Part shown: positions 7,695 to 16,641 of the stretch, piece by piece | Numbering within the stretch: the stretch's first letter is position 1 | Layout of the letters: each line of letters starts with the position of its first letter | Assembly (NCBI RefSeq): GCF_000242455.2 | Contig: NC_019892.1 | Span: 5,838,744-5,902,743, forward strand | DNA from: Singulisphaera acidiphila DSM 18658 | Lineage (GTDB): Bacteria > Planctomycetota > Planctomycetia > Isosphaerales > Isosphaeraceae | Direction of reading: 5' to 3' | Length of the DNA stretch: 64,000 bases | Program-made: the position numbers and the translations under genes | Notes under the pieces: generated by a model | Databases searched by the model: none | What the model saw: the letters and a program-made list of their open reading frames with translations, nothing else | What the model was told of the DNA's origin: nothing

Positions 7695-8705
7695 TCAGAC
7701 CCGAATCACGATCTTGCCGAAATGGGCCGCGCTCTCCATGTGGCGGAACGCGGCCGGTGTTTCCTGGAACGGAAAGACCCGGTCGATCACCGGGCGAAGC
7801 TCGTGAGCGTCGAGGGCGCGGTTCATCGCCTCGAACATGGCGCGTGAGCCGACGAAGATCCCACGGACCTCGATGGCCCTCATCAGGATGGGAAGTGTAT
7901 TGATTTCCGCGGCCCCTCCCGCCAGAACGCCAATCAGGCTGATCTGCCCGGCCGTTCGGACGGCATGGAGCGATTTCGAGAGTGTGCCGGCCCCGCCGAC
8001 CTCAACCACGAGGTCCACTCCTCGGCCACCTGTCAGTTCGCGAACGCGCTTCTCCCAGTCGGGAGTCGTCTTGTAGTTGATTCCGGCCGCCGCCCCCATG
8101 TTGAGCACGCGCTCAAGCTTTTCGTCGCTGCTCGAGGTGGCGATCACCGTTGCACCGGCCAGCTTGGCGAACTGGAGGGCGAAGAGCGAGACGCCTCCCG
8201 TGCCTTGGGTCAGAATGGTGTCGCCCGCCTTGATGTTTCCGGCGACGAACAGAGCGTTCCAGGCCGTCACCGCCGCGCAAGGGAGGGTTGACCCCTCTTC
8301 GAAACTCAGATGCTTGGGCAGGAGGACCAGGCCATTCTCGTGAAGGACCACGAATTCCGCCAAGACGCCTTCGGTGGCCCCGCCAAGCGCTGACTTGCCG
8401 TGGGCCTCGGCCAATTCGCCAGCCAGCCAGGTCTGCATGAAAATCGGCGCAACCCGATCGCCGACCTTGACCCGCGTCACTCCGTCACCGACTTCAACCA
8501 CCTCGCCCGCGGCGTCCGAAAGCGGGACGGCTGGCAAGGGGAAGTTCTTGTTGTAGAAGCCCTTGAGGACGAGCAAATCTCGATAGTTCAACGAAACGGC
8601 CCGCACCCGGACGAGCACCTGCCCAGGCCCGGGGGAGGGCGTGGGCAGTTCGTCGAGACGCAGGCCGTCGAATCCGCCGAACTCATGGATCCGATACGTT
8701 TTCAT
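7695..8705 (-). CDS. Zinc-independent MDR oxidoreductase (quinone oxidoreductase-like)
   Basis: 336 residues, medium-chain dehydrogenase/reductase fold. The N-terminal GroES-like part has SLNYRDLLVLKGFYNKNFPL and VPLSDAAGEVVEVGDGVTRV. The catalytic-zinc Cys of classical alcohol dehydrogenases is replaced by the NYRD motif typical of quinone-oxidoreductase-like members. The Rossmann part has TILTQGTGGVSLFALQFAKL and VDLVVEVGGAGTLSKSL. It probably reduces enones or quinones with NADPH; the substrate is unknown. It is 51 bases downstream of the sigma factor gene on the same strand. Confidence 0.9.
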   Translation of the reverse strand: MKTYRIHEFGGFDGLRLDELPTPSPGPGQVLVRVRAVSLNYRDLLVLKGFYNKNFPLPAVPLSDAAGEVVEVGDGVTRVKVGDRVAPIFMQTWLAGELAEAHGKSALGGATEGVLAEFVVLHENGLVLLPKHLSFEEGSTLPCAAVTAWNALFVAGNIKAGDTILTQGTGGVSLFALQFAKLAGATVIATSSSDEKLERVLNMGAAAGINYKTTPDWEKRVRELTGGRGVDLVVEVGGAGTLSKSLHAVRTAGQISLIGVLAGGAAEINTLPILMRAIEVRGIFVGSRAMFEAMNRALDAHELRPVIDRVFPFQETPAAFRHMESAAHFGKIVIRV

Positions 8706-8756
8706 CGTCGATCGCCGGTTTTGGAAAGAAACTCCCCGCCACTGGGCCTGGAATGC

Positions 8757-9821
8757 TCAGAGCGTCGGGAGTTCGAGGTTCTCCTGAATCGCGATCTTGC
8801 GGAGCTTCTCCTGAGCCCGTGACTCGATCTGACGGACCCGCTCCTTGGTGACGCCGAGTTCTTGCCCAAGCTGTTCGAGCGTGTGGGCGACCGTCCCTTC
8901 CAGGCCGAACCGGCTGGTGAGGACCCGCCGTTCCCGATCGGACAAGCGGCCGAGGAGTCCTTGGACCGCCTCTCGGGTGCGTTTCTGGGCGACCTCGTAT
9001 TCGTGTTCGTCGGTCCGGTGGTCGGCGGCGGCCTCGAACATTTCTTCGTGTCCGGTGACGAACCGATCGCGTCGATGTTTTTCTTCGGGGATCGAGCGGA
9101 TGTAGTTCCGCATGATCGCCCAAGAGGCATAGGTGCTGAATTTGTTGCCACGGGCGTAGTCAAATTTTTCCACGGCCCGGATCAACGACATGTTGCCGTC
9201 GGAGACCAATTCGAAGAAGTTGTTCGCCGGCCCCAGGTGTTTTTTGGCGATCGAGACCACCAGGCGGAGGTTGGCGCGGATGATCTGGTTCTTGACTGCG
9301 AGCGCCTCTTCCATCAGCCGCTCGATCTCGTCGAGCACGGCCGGTTTCACGCGAGTGGGGTCGATCGCGGCCCGCATCTGGTTGATGCGGAACTTCAGGT
9401 AGTTCATTTTGCGGAACAGGTGGGCTTCCTGTTCACGCGATAACAGCGGGACGTCGTACAAGCTCGCCAGGTAGGGGGGCAGCCCTTCGGGGGGCTTGGA
9501 GCGGCGGGCCTTGCCGGCGGCCGGTTCTGGCAGCGTGGCAAGGATTTCCGTCTCAACGCCCGGAGTTTCAAAGCTGGGATCGGGCATGAAGTCGAGCACG
9601 TGCTCGATGATCCGCTTGGCGCGGAGCTCGGTCAGAACTCGGTCGACTCGCGGCCGCGTTTGGTGGAATCGGGCCGCGAGTACGTCGGGAGAGATCCCAC
9701 GACGGAAGAGGCGGTCGATCTCCACCTTGGCCGCATCGTCCAGGCGCCGAACGGACGTCGGGGGGTTGGACGGTTGGGCGGAATCCAAAGCTGATTCAAG
9801 AGCCACGTCGAGTGCTGCCAT
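8757..9821 (-). CDS. Sigma-70 family RNA polymerase sigma factor (RpoD/RpoS-like)
   Basis: 354 residues. Region 1.2-like PPYLASLYDVPLLSREQE lies near 114, region 2 near 175-250 (IRANLRLVVSIAKKHLG, FFELVSDGNMSLIRAVEKFD, NKFSTYASWAIMRNYIRSIP) and region 4 near 285-350 (LSDRERRVLTSRFGLEG, LEQLGQELGVTKERVRQIES). The segment between is short and looks poor in region 3. The first 100 residues carry an extra part with a helix-turn-helix look (GISPDVLAARFHQTRPRVDR), not part of a standard RpoD. This is a full-size group 2/3 factor, not ECF. GAAGGAAG precedes the ATG. Confidence 0.93.
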   Translation of the reverse strand: MAALDVALESALDSAQPSNPPTSVRRLDDAAKVEIDRLFRRGISPDVLAARFHQTRPRVDRVLTELRAKRIIEHVLDFMPDPSFETPGVETEILATLPEPAAGKARRSKPPEGLPPYLASLYDVPLLSREQEAHLFRKMNYLKFRINQMRAAIDPTRVKPAVLDEIERLMEEALAVKNQIIRANLRLVVSIAKKHLGPANNFFELVSDGNMSLIRAVEKFDYARGNKFSTYASWAIMRNYIRSIPEEKHRRDRFVTGHEEMFEAAADHRTDEHEYEVAQKRTREAVQGLLGRLSDRERRVLTSRFGLEGTVAHTLEQLGQELGVTKERVRQIESRAQEKLRKIAIQENLELPTL

Positions 9822-9980
9822 GTTCGTCTTCCTTCTTTTTTTTTGCCGGATCCACCATCAACCGAGCGTCTCTTTATCCAGGTATCCGCTTCAGGAGGCT
9901 TGTAATTGACCAGTCAGTCAAGCAATTCTTGGGCCCTAAGTCCTTAATCCGTCTCCGAACGCCGTGTGACCGGATGGATC

Positions 9981-10571
9981 TCACGGCTGAACGTGGAGGA
10001 GCAGTCCGAACATCACGTTGAGAAACGTCTGAAGCGGAACGACGCTTCGGATCGTTTTGGCTCGAAGGACCGCGCCTTGCCAGCTATTGAGCCAGAATTC
10101 GGCGAGTTCGTGGACGTCGATGTCCGGCGGAATCTCGCCAAGCTGCTGGGCTTCACCGAGGACGACGGCATAACGATCGACCCAGCCATCGAAGATCTCT
10201 TCCAGGCGTGCTCGAAACGCCTCGCTCTGAGCGGCCATCTCCTGGCTCAAGTTTCCGGCCAGGCAGCCGTTACGGCATTCCTGGGACTGAATCCTCGCAC
10301 AGGCCGAGTCGAAGTAACGACGCAGCCGGTCGAGAGGACCGAGCGTGAGGTCTCCCAGGTCACGCTCGAAGTTTTCGTTGTAGCCCTCAGCAAAACTATC
10401 GAGTACCTGAAGGCCGAAATCTTCCTTACTCGTAAAATAGTAGTAGAACGAACCCTTGGGGACGCCGGCCGCCTGGATGATGGCTTCAATCCCTGCGTGG
10501 TTGTAGCCCTTCTCCAGGAAAACCCGTTTGCCGGCTTCCAGCAGAACGGTTTTGGTTTTTTCCTTGCTCAT
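9981..10571 (-). CDS. TetR/AcrR-family regulator, NemR/AcuR-like
   Basis: About 196 residues. The N-terminal TetR helix-turn-helix is clear: KTVLLEAGKRVFLEKGYN, GIEAIIQAAGVPKGSFYYYF, TSKEDFGLQVLDSF. The C-terminal ligand domain contains RIQSQECRNGCLAGNLSQEM, a layout shared with NemR/AcuR-type regulators of electrophile-responsive genes, where the conserved CRxGCL(A/L) stretch is characteristic. A matching dyad (10641-10655) sits 70 bases before the ATG, so autorepression is likely. No enzyme gene lies divergent to it. A GTG ten codons earlier is an alternative start. Confidence 0.9.
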   Translation of the reverse strand: MSKEKTKTVLLEAGKRVFLEKGYNHAGIEAIIQAAGVPKGSFYYYFTSKEDFGLQVLDSFAEGYNENFERDLGDLTLGPLDRLRRYFDSACARIQSQECRNGCLAGNLSQEMAAQSEAFRARLEEIFDGWVDRYAVVLGEAQQLGEIPPDIDVHELAEFWLNSWQGAVLRAKTIRSVVPLQTFLNVMFGLLLHVQP

Positions 10572-10640
10572 AAAACGGCCTTGATCTCGTACCGGCCCCA
10601 CAGACTTCGCGAACCTCTTGTTGCCACAACAACTTCATAT

Positions 10641-10655
10641 TAGACCGGTCGTCTA
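10641..10655. promoter_or_regulatory. NemR-like operator dyad upstream of the TetR gene
   Basis: TAGACCGGTCGTCTA: TAGAC and GTCTA arms around CGGTC. It resembles the known NemR box (TAGACC, four bases, GGTCTA) with a one-base shorter centre. It is 70 bases from the TetR start codon. Site seen; assignment to this regulator is inference. Confidence 0.55.
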
Positions 10656-10836
10656 CAAAAAGCAAGTCGATCGGAGCAAGGATCCTTTCACAGGCTTTGG
10701 GAGGCGACATTCCGGCCTCATCGGGCTGATTGCGGACGGTGCAAAATGCCCGCTAGGAGGTATCGGCTCAGGCGTTCAGGCGGTCGAGAGTTTGCGTTCG
10801 CCTCGCGCCGATTTTCGCGGCGGCGTTGGTCTCAAC

Positions 10837-11421
10837 TCAAGGACGGGGCTCGGCCTCGGAAGGTTCGATCGGGCGATAGATTCGCACCCATCCCCCCTTC
10901 TGGAGCGAGTCGATCCGGAGGGTGCCTTGCTGGACGATCTGCTTCCGGTCATCGTCGGCCCCCTTCGGTCCCACGTTCTGGTGCAGGATGGTGAGCACTT
11001 TGCCCCCTTCGCCGGCTCCTGAGACGATCGCCGTATGGTGAGGATAGGACTCGTGCCAGGAGATCCATCGCCGTCGGGTCAGATATTTCTTTCCTTTGAA
11101 CTCGGCGTCGCGGAATTGAAGGATGTCGCCGGGTAGAGCGTCCTTGAAGTCGTCCACCCGCCGGCCCCAGACGTAATCGCCATCGGCGCGATTGAGCCGA
11201 AACCGCTTGGCGTTCGCGGACCGCAAGGCCTCCACGGCGAGGGTGACGCAGCTTCCATCCCCCACCTTCTTGCCGCGCTGGGATTCGGCGAACTCGGCGA
11301 CTTTCTGGTTCAAGACGGGGAGCGTCGGCGGTTCGGCGGGCGCGGCCCCGAACAGTCCGAGCGCGGTCGTGGCGAGGAAGACTCGGAAGAGTTGCGACCA
11401 GGGGGATAAAGGGCGAGCCAT
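10837..11421 (-). CDS. Secreted cysteine-hydrolase-like protein (NlpC/P60-CHAP-like fold)
   Basis: About 194 residues. A signal peptide (residues 1-30, LFRVFLATTALGLFGAAPAE) is followed by a compact domain with GDGSCVTLAVEAL (Cys near 58), YVWGRRVDDFKDALPGDILQ, and YPHHTAIVSGAGEGGKVLTI. The order Cys, then a GDILQF strand, then a His in HTAIV is that of NlpC/P60 and related cysteine hydrolases (the BBC1/AIM3 group is also similar). A role in wall or peptide cleavage is plausible but unproven. The frame is open upstream; the ATG at 11421 is the one that yields a signal peptide. Confidence 0.7.
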   Translation of the reverse strand: MARPLSPWSQLFRVFLATTALGLFGAAPAEPPTLPVLNQKVAEFAESQRGKKVGDGSCVTLAVEALRSANAKRFRLNRADGDYVWGRRVDDFKDALPGDILQFRDAEFKGKKYLTRRRWISWHESYPHHTAIVSGAGEGGKVLTILHQNVGPKGADDDRKQIVQQGTLRIDSLQKGGWVRIYRPIEPSEAEPRP

Positions 11422-11632
11422 GAAGAGATCCCAATTGCGCGGTAGGAGGGCCGACTCGGGGGCGCGATCGTTCCGTATCCAGGCTACCGCGTGATTCTGG
11501 CGTTCGACAAGCGTTGCCGGTTTGAAGCGAGGGTGGGGTTCCACTAAACTGGCTTTCTCGACTCCGCGACACATTCGCTTTCTGTTTCTTCTTCGCGGAT
11601 CCCTTTTTCGACAACGGGCGGGAGTGATCGGT

Positions 11633-14365
11633 ATGGCGACGCAGGCCTCGAGTACGCTTCCCAGCGGTCGTCTTTCGCTTCGTGATCGGCTCTCTCGACT
11701 GACATTCCTCGAGGCCTGCAAGCTTCTTGGGCCGGAGGGGAAGACGCTCATCCAGCAGTCTGCAAATCAGTGGGAGATCACGATTGCGGACGACGTGTTC
11801 CTGGGAGGAGACCTCTTCCGCCTCAAGCTCCCCGCTGAAACGAAAGGCGGGCGCCCGGTCGTCGTGACGATCACCTTGATGGCCGAGGCCCGCAACCGCC
11901 TGCACTGGAACTGCAATCGTTGTCGAACCGCCTGTGAGCACGTGGGCGCGGCGTTCTCGCTGATCCTCGAAGAGAAGCTGGCCCTCGGGCTCGCGGCCGC
12001 TCCCCCCGAACCCCGCACGCCCGTCGAGAGCCTGGGGGAGGAGGCCTTGATCGCCCGGGCCCTGGCCGATCGGGCCGAGCGCGCGAAGACCGAGAAGATG
12101 ACCGTCCAGTCCGTGGATTCGACCCAGCCCTGGACCGACTATACGGTCACCAACCGGCTCAGCGGCAAGAGCTATCGCGTGGCCCTGCGCGGGACGGAGC
12201 CGGGCGCTTCCTTTTGTTCCTGCCCTGACTTTCGCACGAATACGTTAGGTACGTGTAAGCACGTCATGCACGTCCTGAACAAGGTCCGCCGCCGGTTCAA
12301 GGCGGAAGCGCTCCGAAAGCCATATCGCCGCAAGCACCTGGCGCTCCACTTGCGCTATGACGGGGACGAGGTGACGCTCCGGTTGCTGACTCCCGAACAG
12401 GTGGACGAGGCGATTATCAAGGTCATCGAGCCGATTCGGGACAAGCCGATCACCGACCTCCACGACCTGATGAAACGCCTGGCGAAGTTGCAAAAGCTCG
12501 GCAGGGACGTCGCCATCTATCCCGATGCCGAAGAGCTGATCCAGCAGCGCCTACTTCAGGAGCGCCTCCGCAGCAAGACCGAGGAGATCCGCACCAACCC
12601 CGCGGGACACCCGCTACGAGCGGAGATGCTCAAGATCCCGCTGCTCCCGTACCAGCTCGACGGGATCGCGTTCGCGGCGGGCGCCGGCCGCGCGATCCTC
12701 GCGGACGACATGGGGCTCGGCAAGACGATCCAGGGAATCGGGACGGCGGAGTTCCTGGCGAACGAGGCCGAGATCAAGAAAGTGCTGATCGTCTGCCCGG
12801 CGTCACTCAAGTCGCAGTGGCGCAGTGAAATTCATCGCTGCTGCTACCGCGACGTTCAGCTTGTCGGGGGCGGGGCGGCTGTTCGTGGCGAGCAGTATCA
12901 GAATGATTGTTTCTTCACGATCTGCAACTACGAGCAAGTGCTTCGCGACATCATCCACATCGAACGGATGAACTGGGACCTGATCATCCTCGATGAAGGT
13001 CAGCGCATCAAAAACTACGAGTCGAAGACGAGCAACGTGATCAAGAGCCTGCGCTCGCGCTTCGCGCTGGCGCTGACAGGGACGCCGCTCGAAAATCGCC
13101 TCGACGACCTCTATTCGATCGTTCAGTTCATCGACGATCGTCGGCTCGGCCCCGGCTTCCGCTTCTTCAACAAGCACCGAATGGTTGATGAGAAGGGGAA
13201 GGTGCTGGGGTATCGCAATCTCGGTGAGCTGCGCGAGCGGCTCAAGCCGATCCTCCTCCGCCGGACCCGCGACAGCGTGAAGCTTGAGCTGCCGCAACGC
13301 ACCATGGATATCGTTCGGATTCCGCCGAGCGACGAGCAGGCGGTGATCCACGCGGGCCACCTACAAATCATCGCGGCGATCACGCGCAAGAAGTTTTTGA
13401 GCGAGATGGACTTGCTTCGCCTCCAAAAGTCCTTGCTGATGTGCCGAATGGTCGCCGACAGCACGACCCTGGTCAACAAGGAAGATCCGGGGCACTCAAC
13501 GAAGCTGGCCCATCTGGACGATCTCTTCGAGCGGGTCTTCGAGGAGGAGGGACGCAAGGTCATCCTCTTCTCGGAGTGGACGACGATGCTCGACCTGATC
13601 GAGCGGCCACTCAAGAAGCGCGGGCACGGGTTCGTTCGGCTCGATGGCAGCGTGCCGCAGAAGCAGCGGGCCGAGTTGGTCCATCGCTTTCAGAACGACC
13701 CGACTTGCCAGCTCTTCCTGACGACGAACGCCGGCTCGACCGGCCTGAACCTGCAAGCGGCCAATACCGTGATCAACGTCGACCTGCCGTGGAACCCGGC
13801 GGTCCTCGAACAGCGGATCGCACGGGCCCACCGGATGGGGCAGTTGCAGCCGGTGCAAGTATTCGTGCTCGTGACCGAGGGGACGATCGAAGAGAACCTG
13901 CTTGCGACCCTCGCCGCCAAGAAAGACCTCGCGCTGGCGGCCCTGGACGTGGAGTCGGAGGTCGATCGCGTGGACCTCGCCAGCGGCTTGCAGGAGCTCA
14001 AGAGCCGCCTCGAAGTGCTCCTGGGCGCTCGCCCCGAGGCACCTGTTGACGAAACGGTCAAACAGAAGGAAGAGGCGGCGACCCAGGCCCTTTCGATGGC
14101 ACATCGCGAACGGGTGGCGTCGGCCGGTGGCGAGCTCCTGGGCGCTGCCTTCAAGTTCTTGGGAGAGCTTGTGTCGCAGCAGGAGTCGACACCCCCTCCG
14201 GAAGCCCTGGTCGCGAACCTGCGGGCCGGTCTCTCGGCCTGCGTGGAGACGGATGCCTCGGGCAAGCCCAGGCTGAGCGTGACGCTCCCCGACACCAGCT
14301 CGCTGGACGGTCTGGCCCAGGCCTTGGCGAAGCTCCTGGCCATCGGTCAGCCTGCAGGCGTTTAG
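11633..14365 (+). CDS. SNF2-family helicase with SWIM zinc finger
   Basis: 911 residues. The SWIM finger near 193-213 reads CSCPDFRTNTLGTCKHVMHV, and a second Cys/His cluster (CNRCRTACEHVG) lies near 94-105. The SNF2 core begins near 335: motif I DDMGLGKT (near 358), motif II DEGQ in place of DEAH (near 454), motif III LTGTPLENR (near 481), and in the C-terminal lobe NAGSTGLNLQAANTVINVDL and motif VI QRIARAHRMGQ (near 727). It should be a double-stranded DNA translocase acting on protein-DNA complexes; the cellular task is unknown. GGGAG lies 8 bases before the ATG. The C-terminal 150 residues match no domain I know. Confidence 0.93.
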   Translation: MATQASSTLPSGRLSLRDRLSRLTFLEACKLLGPEGKTLIQQSANQWEITIADDVFLGGDLFRLKLPAETKGGRPVVVTITLMAEARNRLHWNCNRCRTACEHVGAAFSLILEEKLALGLAAAPPEPRTPVESLGEEALIARALADRAERAKTEKMTVQSVDSTQPWTDYTVTNRLSGKSYRVALRGTEPGASFCSCPDFRTNTLGTCKHVMHVLNKVRRRFKAEALRKPYRRKHLALHLRYDGDEVTLRLLTPEQVDEAIIKVIEPIRDKPITDLHDLMKRLAKLQKLGRDVAIYPDAEELIQQRLLQERLRSKTEEIRTNPAGHPLRAEMLKIPLLPYQLDGIAFAAGAGRAILADDMGLGKTIQGIGTAEFLANEAEIKKVLIVCPASLKSQWRSEIHRCCYRDVQLVGGGAAVRGEQYQNDCFFTICNYEQVLRDIIHIERMNWDLIILDEGQRIKNYESKTSNVIKSLRSRFALALTGTPLENRLDDLYSIVQFIDDRRLGPGFRFFNKHRMVDEKGKVLGYRNLGELRERLKPILLRRTRDSVKLELPQRTMDIVRIPPSDEQAVIHAGHLQIIAAITRKKFLSEMDLLRLQKSLLMCRMVADSTTLVNKEDPGHSTKLAHLDDLFERVFEEEGRKVILFSEWTTMLDLIERPLKKRGHGFVRLDGSVPQKQRAELVHRFQNDPTCQLFLTTNAGSTGLNLQAANTVINVDLPWNPAVLEQRIARAHRMGQLQPVQVFVLVTEGTIEENLLATLAAKKDLALAALDVESEVDRVDLASGLQELKSRLEVLLGARPEAPVDETVKQKEEAATQALSMAHRERVASAGGELLGAAFKFLGELVSQQESTPPPEALVANLRAGLSACVETDASGKPRLSVTLPDTSSLDGLAQALAKLLAIGQPAGV

Positions 14366-14377
14366 TTCAAAGTCCTC

Positions 14378-14418
14378 AGGCGAGCGAACGCTGACCTCTT
14401 GGCTGTGTTCGCTTGCCT
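14378..14418. terminator. Hairpin between convergent helicase and permease genes
   Basis: AGGCGAGCGAAC (14378-14389) pairs with GTTCGCTTGCCT (14407-14418), 12 pairs with one G-T, loop 17 bases, followed by GTGTCTTTTGG. It is 13 bases after the helicase stop. Confidence 0.55.
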
Positions 14419-14433
14419 GTGTCTTTTGGAGAA

Positions 14434-16464
14434 TCAGGAATAGATGAGGAGGCCGATATCTTCGGGGAGATGCTCGGCAACCCCTTGGATCACGTCCCCC
14501 TTCATCGCCTTCCAGAGGGCCCCACGCCGGGTTAGGCCGAGGAGCAGCATGTTGGCGCCGTGGGTGACGGCCATGTCGAGGATGGCGTCGGGGATGTCCC
14601 GAGCCACGCCGTAGAGCAGGCGCAAGGGGACGCCCGAGTCATGGGCCTGGGTGCGGAGCCGCTCGAACAGTTGAAGGGCCTGCTCGTCTTCGGCCAGGGT
14701 CGGGATGGTCGTCGGTCCCATCGGGGTCACCGCCAGGTGGCGAATGAAGAGGATTTGCAGCTCGGCCTGGCGGCTCTTGCACTCCTCGATCGCGAACTCG
14801 ATCAGACGCGTGTTGCCCTGAGTGGGGACCATGATGTGCATCTTCGGCTTGAACGCCCCTTCCAGGAGCATCCGCGGCTTGACGGGCGCCGCCGTGGGCG
14901 CGAGAGCCAATTCGGCCTCTTCGCCGGCCGGTTTCCCTTCGAGGGCGAGTTCGGCTCCCGGTTCACCCGCGACCACGCGATACCGGCGCACCTGATCGGT
15001 GAGGTAGCCGATCGTCACGGCCATGCCGACCGAGAGGGCAAAGCTGGGCCAGGTGTCGCCAACCACCAGGGCGTTGAACAATTCAAGCAGGATCGCCGCG
15101 ACCGACACGGCCAGGTAGCCGAACCGGGAGTTCCGCGAGAGCGGTAAGGTGCGGCTCGACGCGATCGTCGCCAGCCGGCCGGCGAGACCGACGACCAGGA
15201 CGAGCAGGGCGAAGCTGCGGGCATGCGGCTTGACGACGGCGATGGTCAGCTCGATGGCGATCAGGACCACCGTCAAGACGATCATAATCGCTCGTTCATG
15301 CGTCTTCAGTTTCAGGTTGCGGTTGGTCGAGATCGACCCGAGGTTGATTGCGATCGCCCCGACGACGCCGATGGCGTAGAGGTCGGCCAGCGCCGCGACG
15401 CTCGGGAAGATGAGGACGACCGCCGCCGGAATGATCGCCGCCACCACCAAGGGGATGAATGGCATCCCGTAGCGATTCAAACCGGTGAACGGCTTGGGCA
15501 GCTCCTTGTCCCGCGCCAGCATGAACTGGACCGAGACCAAGGCGCCGACGGCCGTGTTGACGGCCGACAACAGGAGTGCCGCGAAGACAAAGGCGCTGAC
15601 GGCCGAGAAGAACGGAATGACCGGATCGACGTACTGATGGGCGATGACCTTGAGCATGTCGCCGGTGTGGGCGAGTGTCCCATCAGGAGATCGCTGGTAG
15701 AGAATCTGATCGGGCAGGGCGTTCATCGCCGCCGCCAGGATCAGGTTGAGGATGACGATTTCAACCAGGACAGGGAGAATCGTCCGCTTCGCGGTCCGCT
15801 CCACGGGCGGGACCATGATCCCGGTCATGTTGGCGACCGCCTCCACCCCCGAGAGCGCGAGCACGATCTCGGTGAAGCCGACCCACGACTGCCAGGGGTT
15901 GCCCGCTGCGAACGGGGAGAGGATTTTGAGTTCACCCGGGTTCATCAAGTGGGGCAGGCAGAAGATGCCGATGACCAAGGTCAGCGCGATCGTGGCCAGG
16001 GCCACCAGCATGGCGGCGAACCCTGTCTTCGTCGGCCCGAACGCGTTGAAGAAGCCAATCAAGAGGATCGTCACGGCCGTGGCGATCGCGTCGACCGGGG
16101 TTCCCAGGATTTGGAGGTCTTTGATCCCGAGGTAGTGGAACGCATCGAGGCAGGAGAGCGAGGCGGTGACGACGTAGTCGGCACACAAGAGCAGGGCACC
16201 GACGACGGCCAGGAGCTCGGATCGCTGGCGGGCCGCCGAGTAAACGCCGCCGCCGTCGGGGAAGAGCCGGCAGACCGCGGTGTAGCACCAACCGACGCCG
16301 ATCATCAACAGGCACATCGCGGCGATGTACCAGAACGAGGCGCGGCCATTGAAGGCGAATGCCAGGCCGAGGACGTAGAGCCGGCTCGTGCCCCAGTCGC
16401 CAAAGAGCATTGGCCCGGCATGATACCAATGCAACTCGCGCGGACGTTCCCCGGTCGACAACAT
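14434..16464 (-). CDS. APC-family amino acid permease fused to UspA domain
   Basis: 676 residues. The first 520 form an APC-type permease with about twelve to thirteen membrane segments; marks include GGGVYSAARQRSE, GFTEIVLALSGVEAVANMTG, PVERTAKRTILPVL, and AVGALVSVQFMLARDKELP. The last 120 (from MHIMVPTQGNTRLIEFAIEE) form a UspA-like domain ending GANMLLLGLTRRGALWKAMK then GDVIQGVAEHLPEDIGLLIY. Known permease-Usp fusions sense nucleotides, but the ATP-binding G-x2-G-x9-G(S/T) pattern is not obvious here. The substrate cannot be read. The ATG at 16464 overlaps a TATAT-rich stretch; an in-frame ATG 18 codons in (MLFGDWG) is an alternative start. Confidence 0.85.
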   Translation of the reverse strand: MLSTGERPRELHWYHAGPMLFGDWGTSRLYVLGLAFAFNGRASFWYIAAMCLLMIGVGWCYTAVCRLFPDGGGVYSAARQRSELLAVVGALLLCADYVVTASLSCLDAFHYLGIKDLQILGTPVDAIATAVTILLIGFFNAFGPTKTGFAAMLVALATIALTLVIGIFCLPHLMNPGELKILSPFAAGNPWQSWVGFTEIVLALSGVEAVANMTGIMVPPVERTAKRTILPVLVEIVILNLILAAAMNALPDQILYQRSPDGTLAHTGDMLKVIAHQYVDPVIPFFSAVSAFVFAALLLSAVNTAVGALVSVQFMLARDKELPKPFTGLNRYGMPFIPLVVAAIIPAAVVLIFPSVAALADLYAIGVVGAIAINLGSISTNRNLKLKTHERAIMIVLTVVLIAIELTIAVVKPHARSFALLVLVVGLAGRLATIASSRTLPLSRNSRFGYLAVSVAAILLELFNALVVGDTWPSFALSVGMAVTIGYLTDQVRRYRVVAGEPGAELALEGKPAGEEAELALAPTAAPVKPRMLLEGAFKPKMHIMVPTQGNTRLIEFAIEECKSRQAELQILFIRHLAVTPMGPTTIPTLAEDEQALQLFERLRTQAHDSGVPLRLLYGVARDIPDAILDMAVTHGANMLLLGLTRRGALWKAMKGDVIQGVAEHLPEDIGLLIYS

Positions 16465-16641
16465 ATAATCGATGTCTCACGATTCAGGGACGACCGTCTC
16501 GAGCCCCCTCTTGACGAACCTGCGGGGGATCGGTTGGTTAAAGGGGAGAATCGCGAACCGCGTTCGTCGATGAATCCCTCGGTTCGTCCGTGTCGCGAAC
16601 CGCGAGTCGCCGTGCTTTTGTCACCGATCCTGTCGACTACG

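Noticed and set aside
10949..11941. Minus-strand open frame of about 330 codons
   Set aside because: Overlaps the start of the SNF2 gene and the cysteine-hydrolase-like gene in other frames; no domain.
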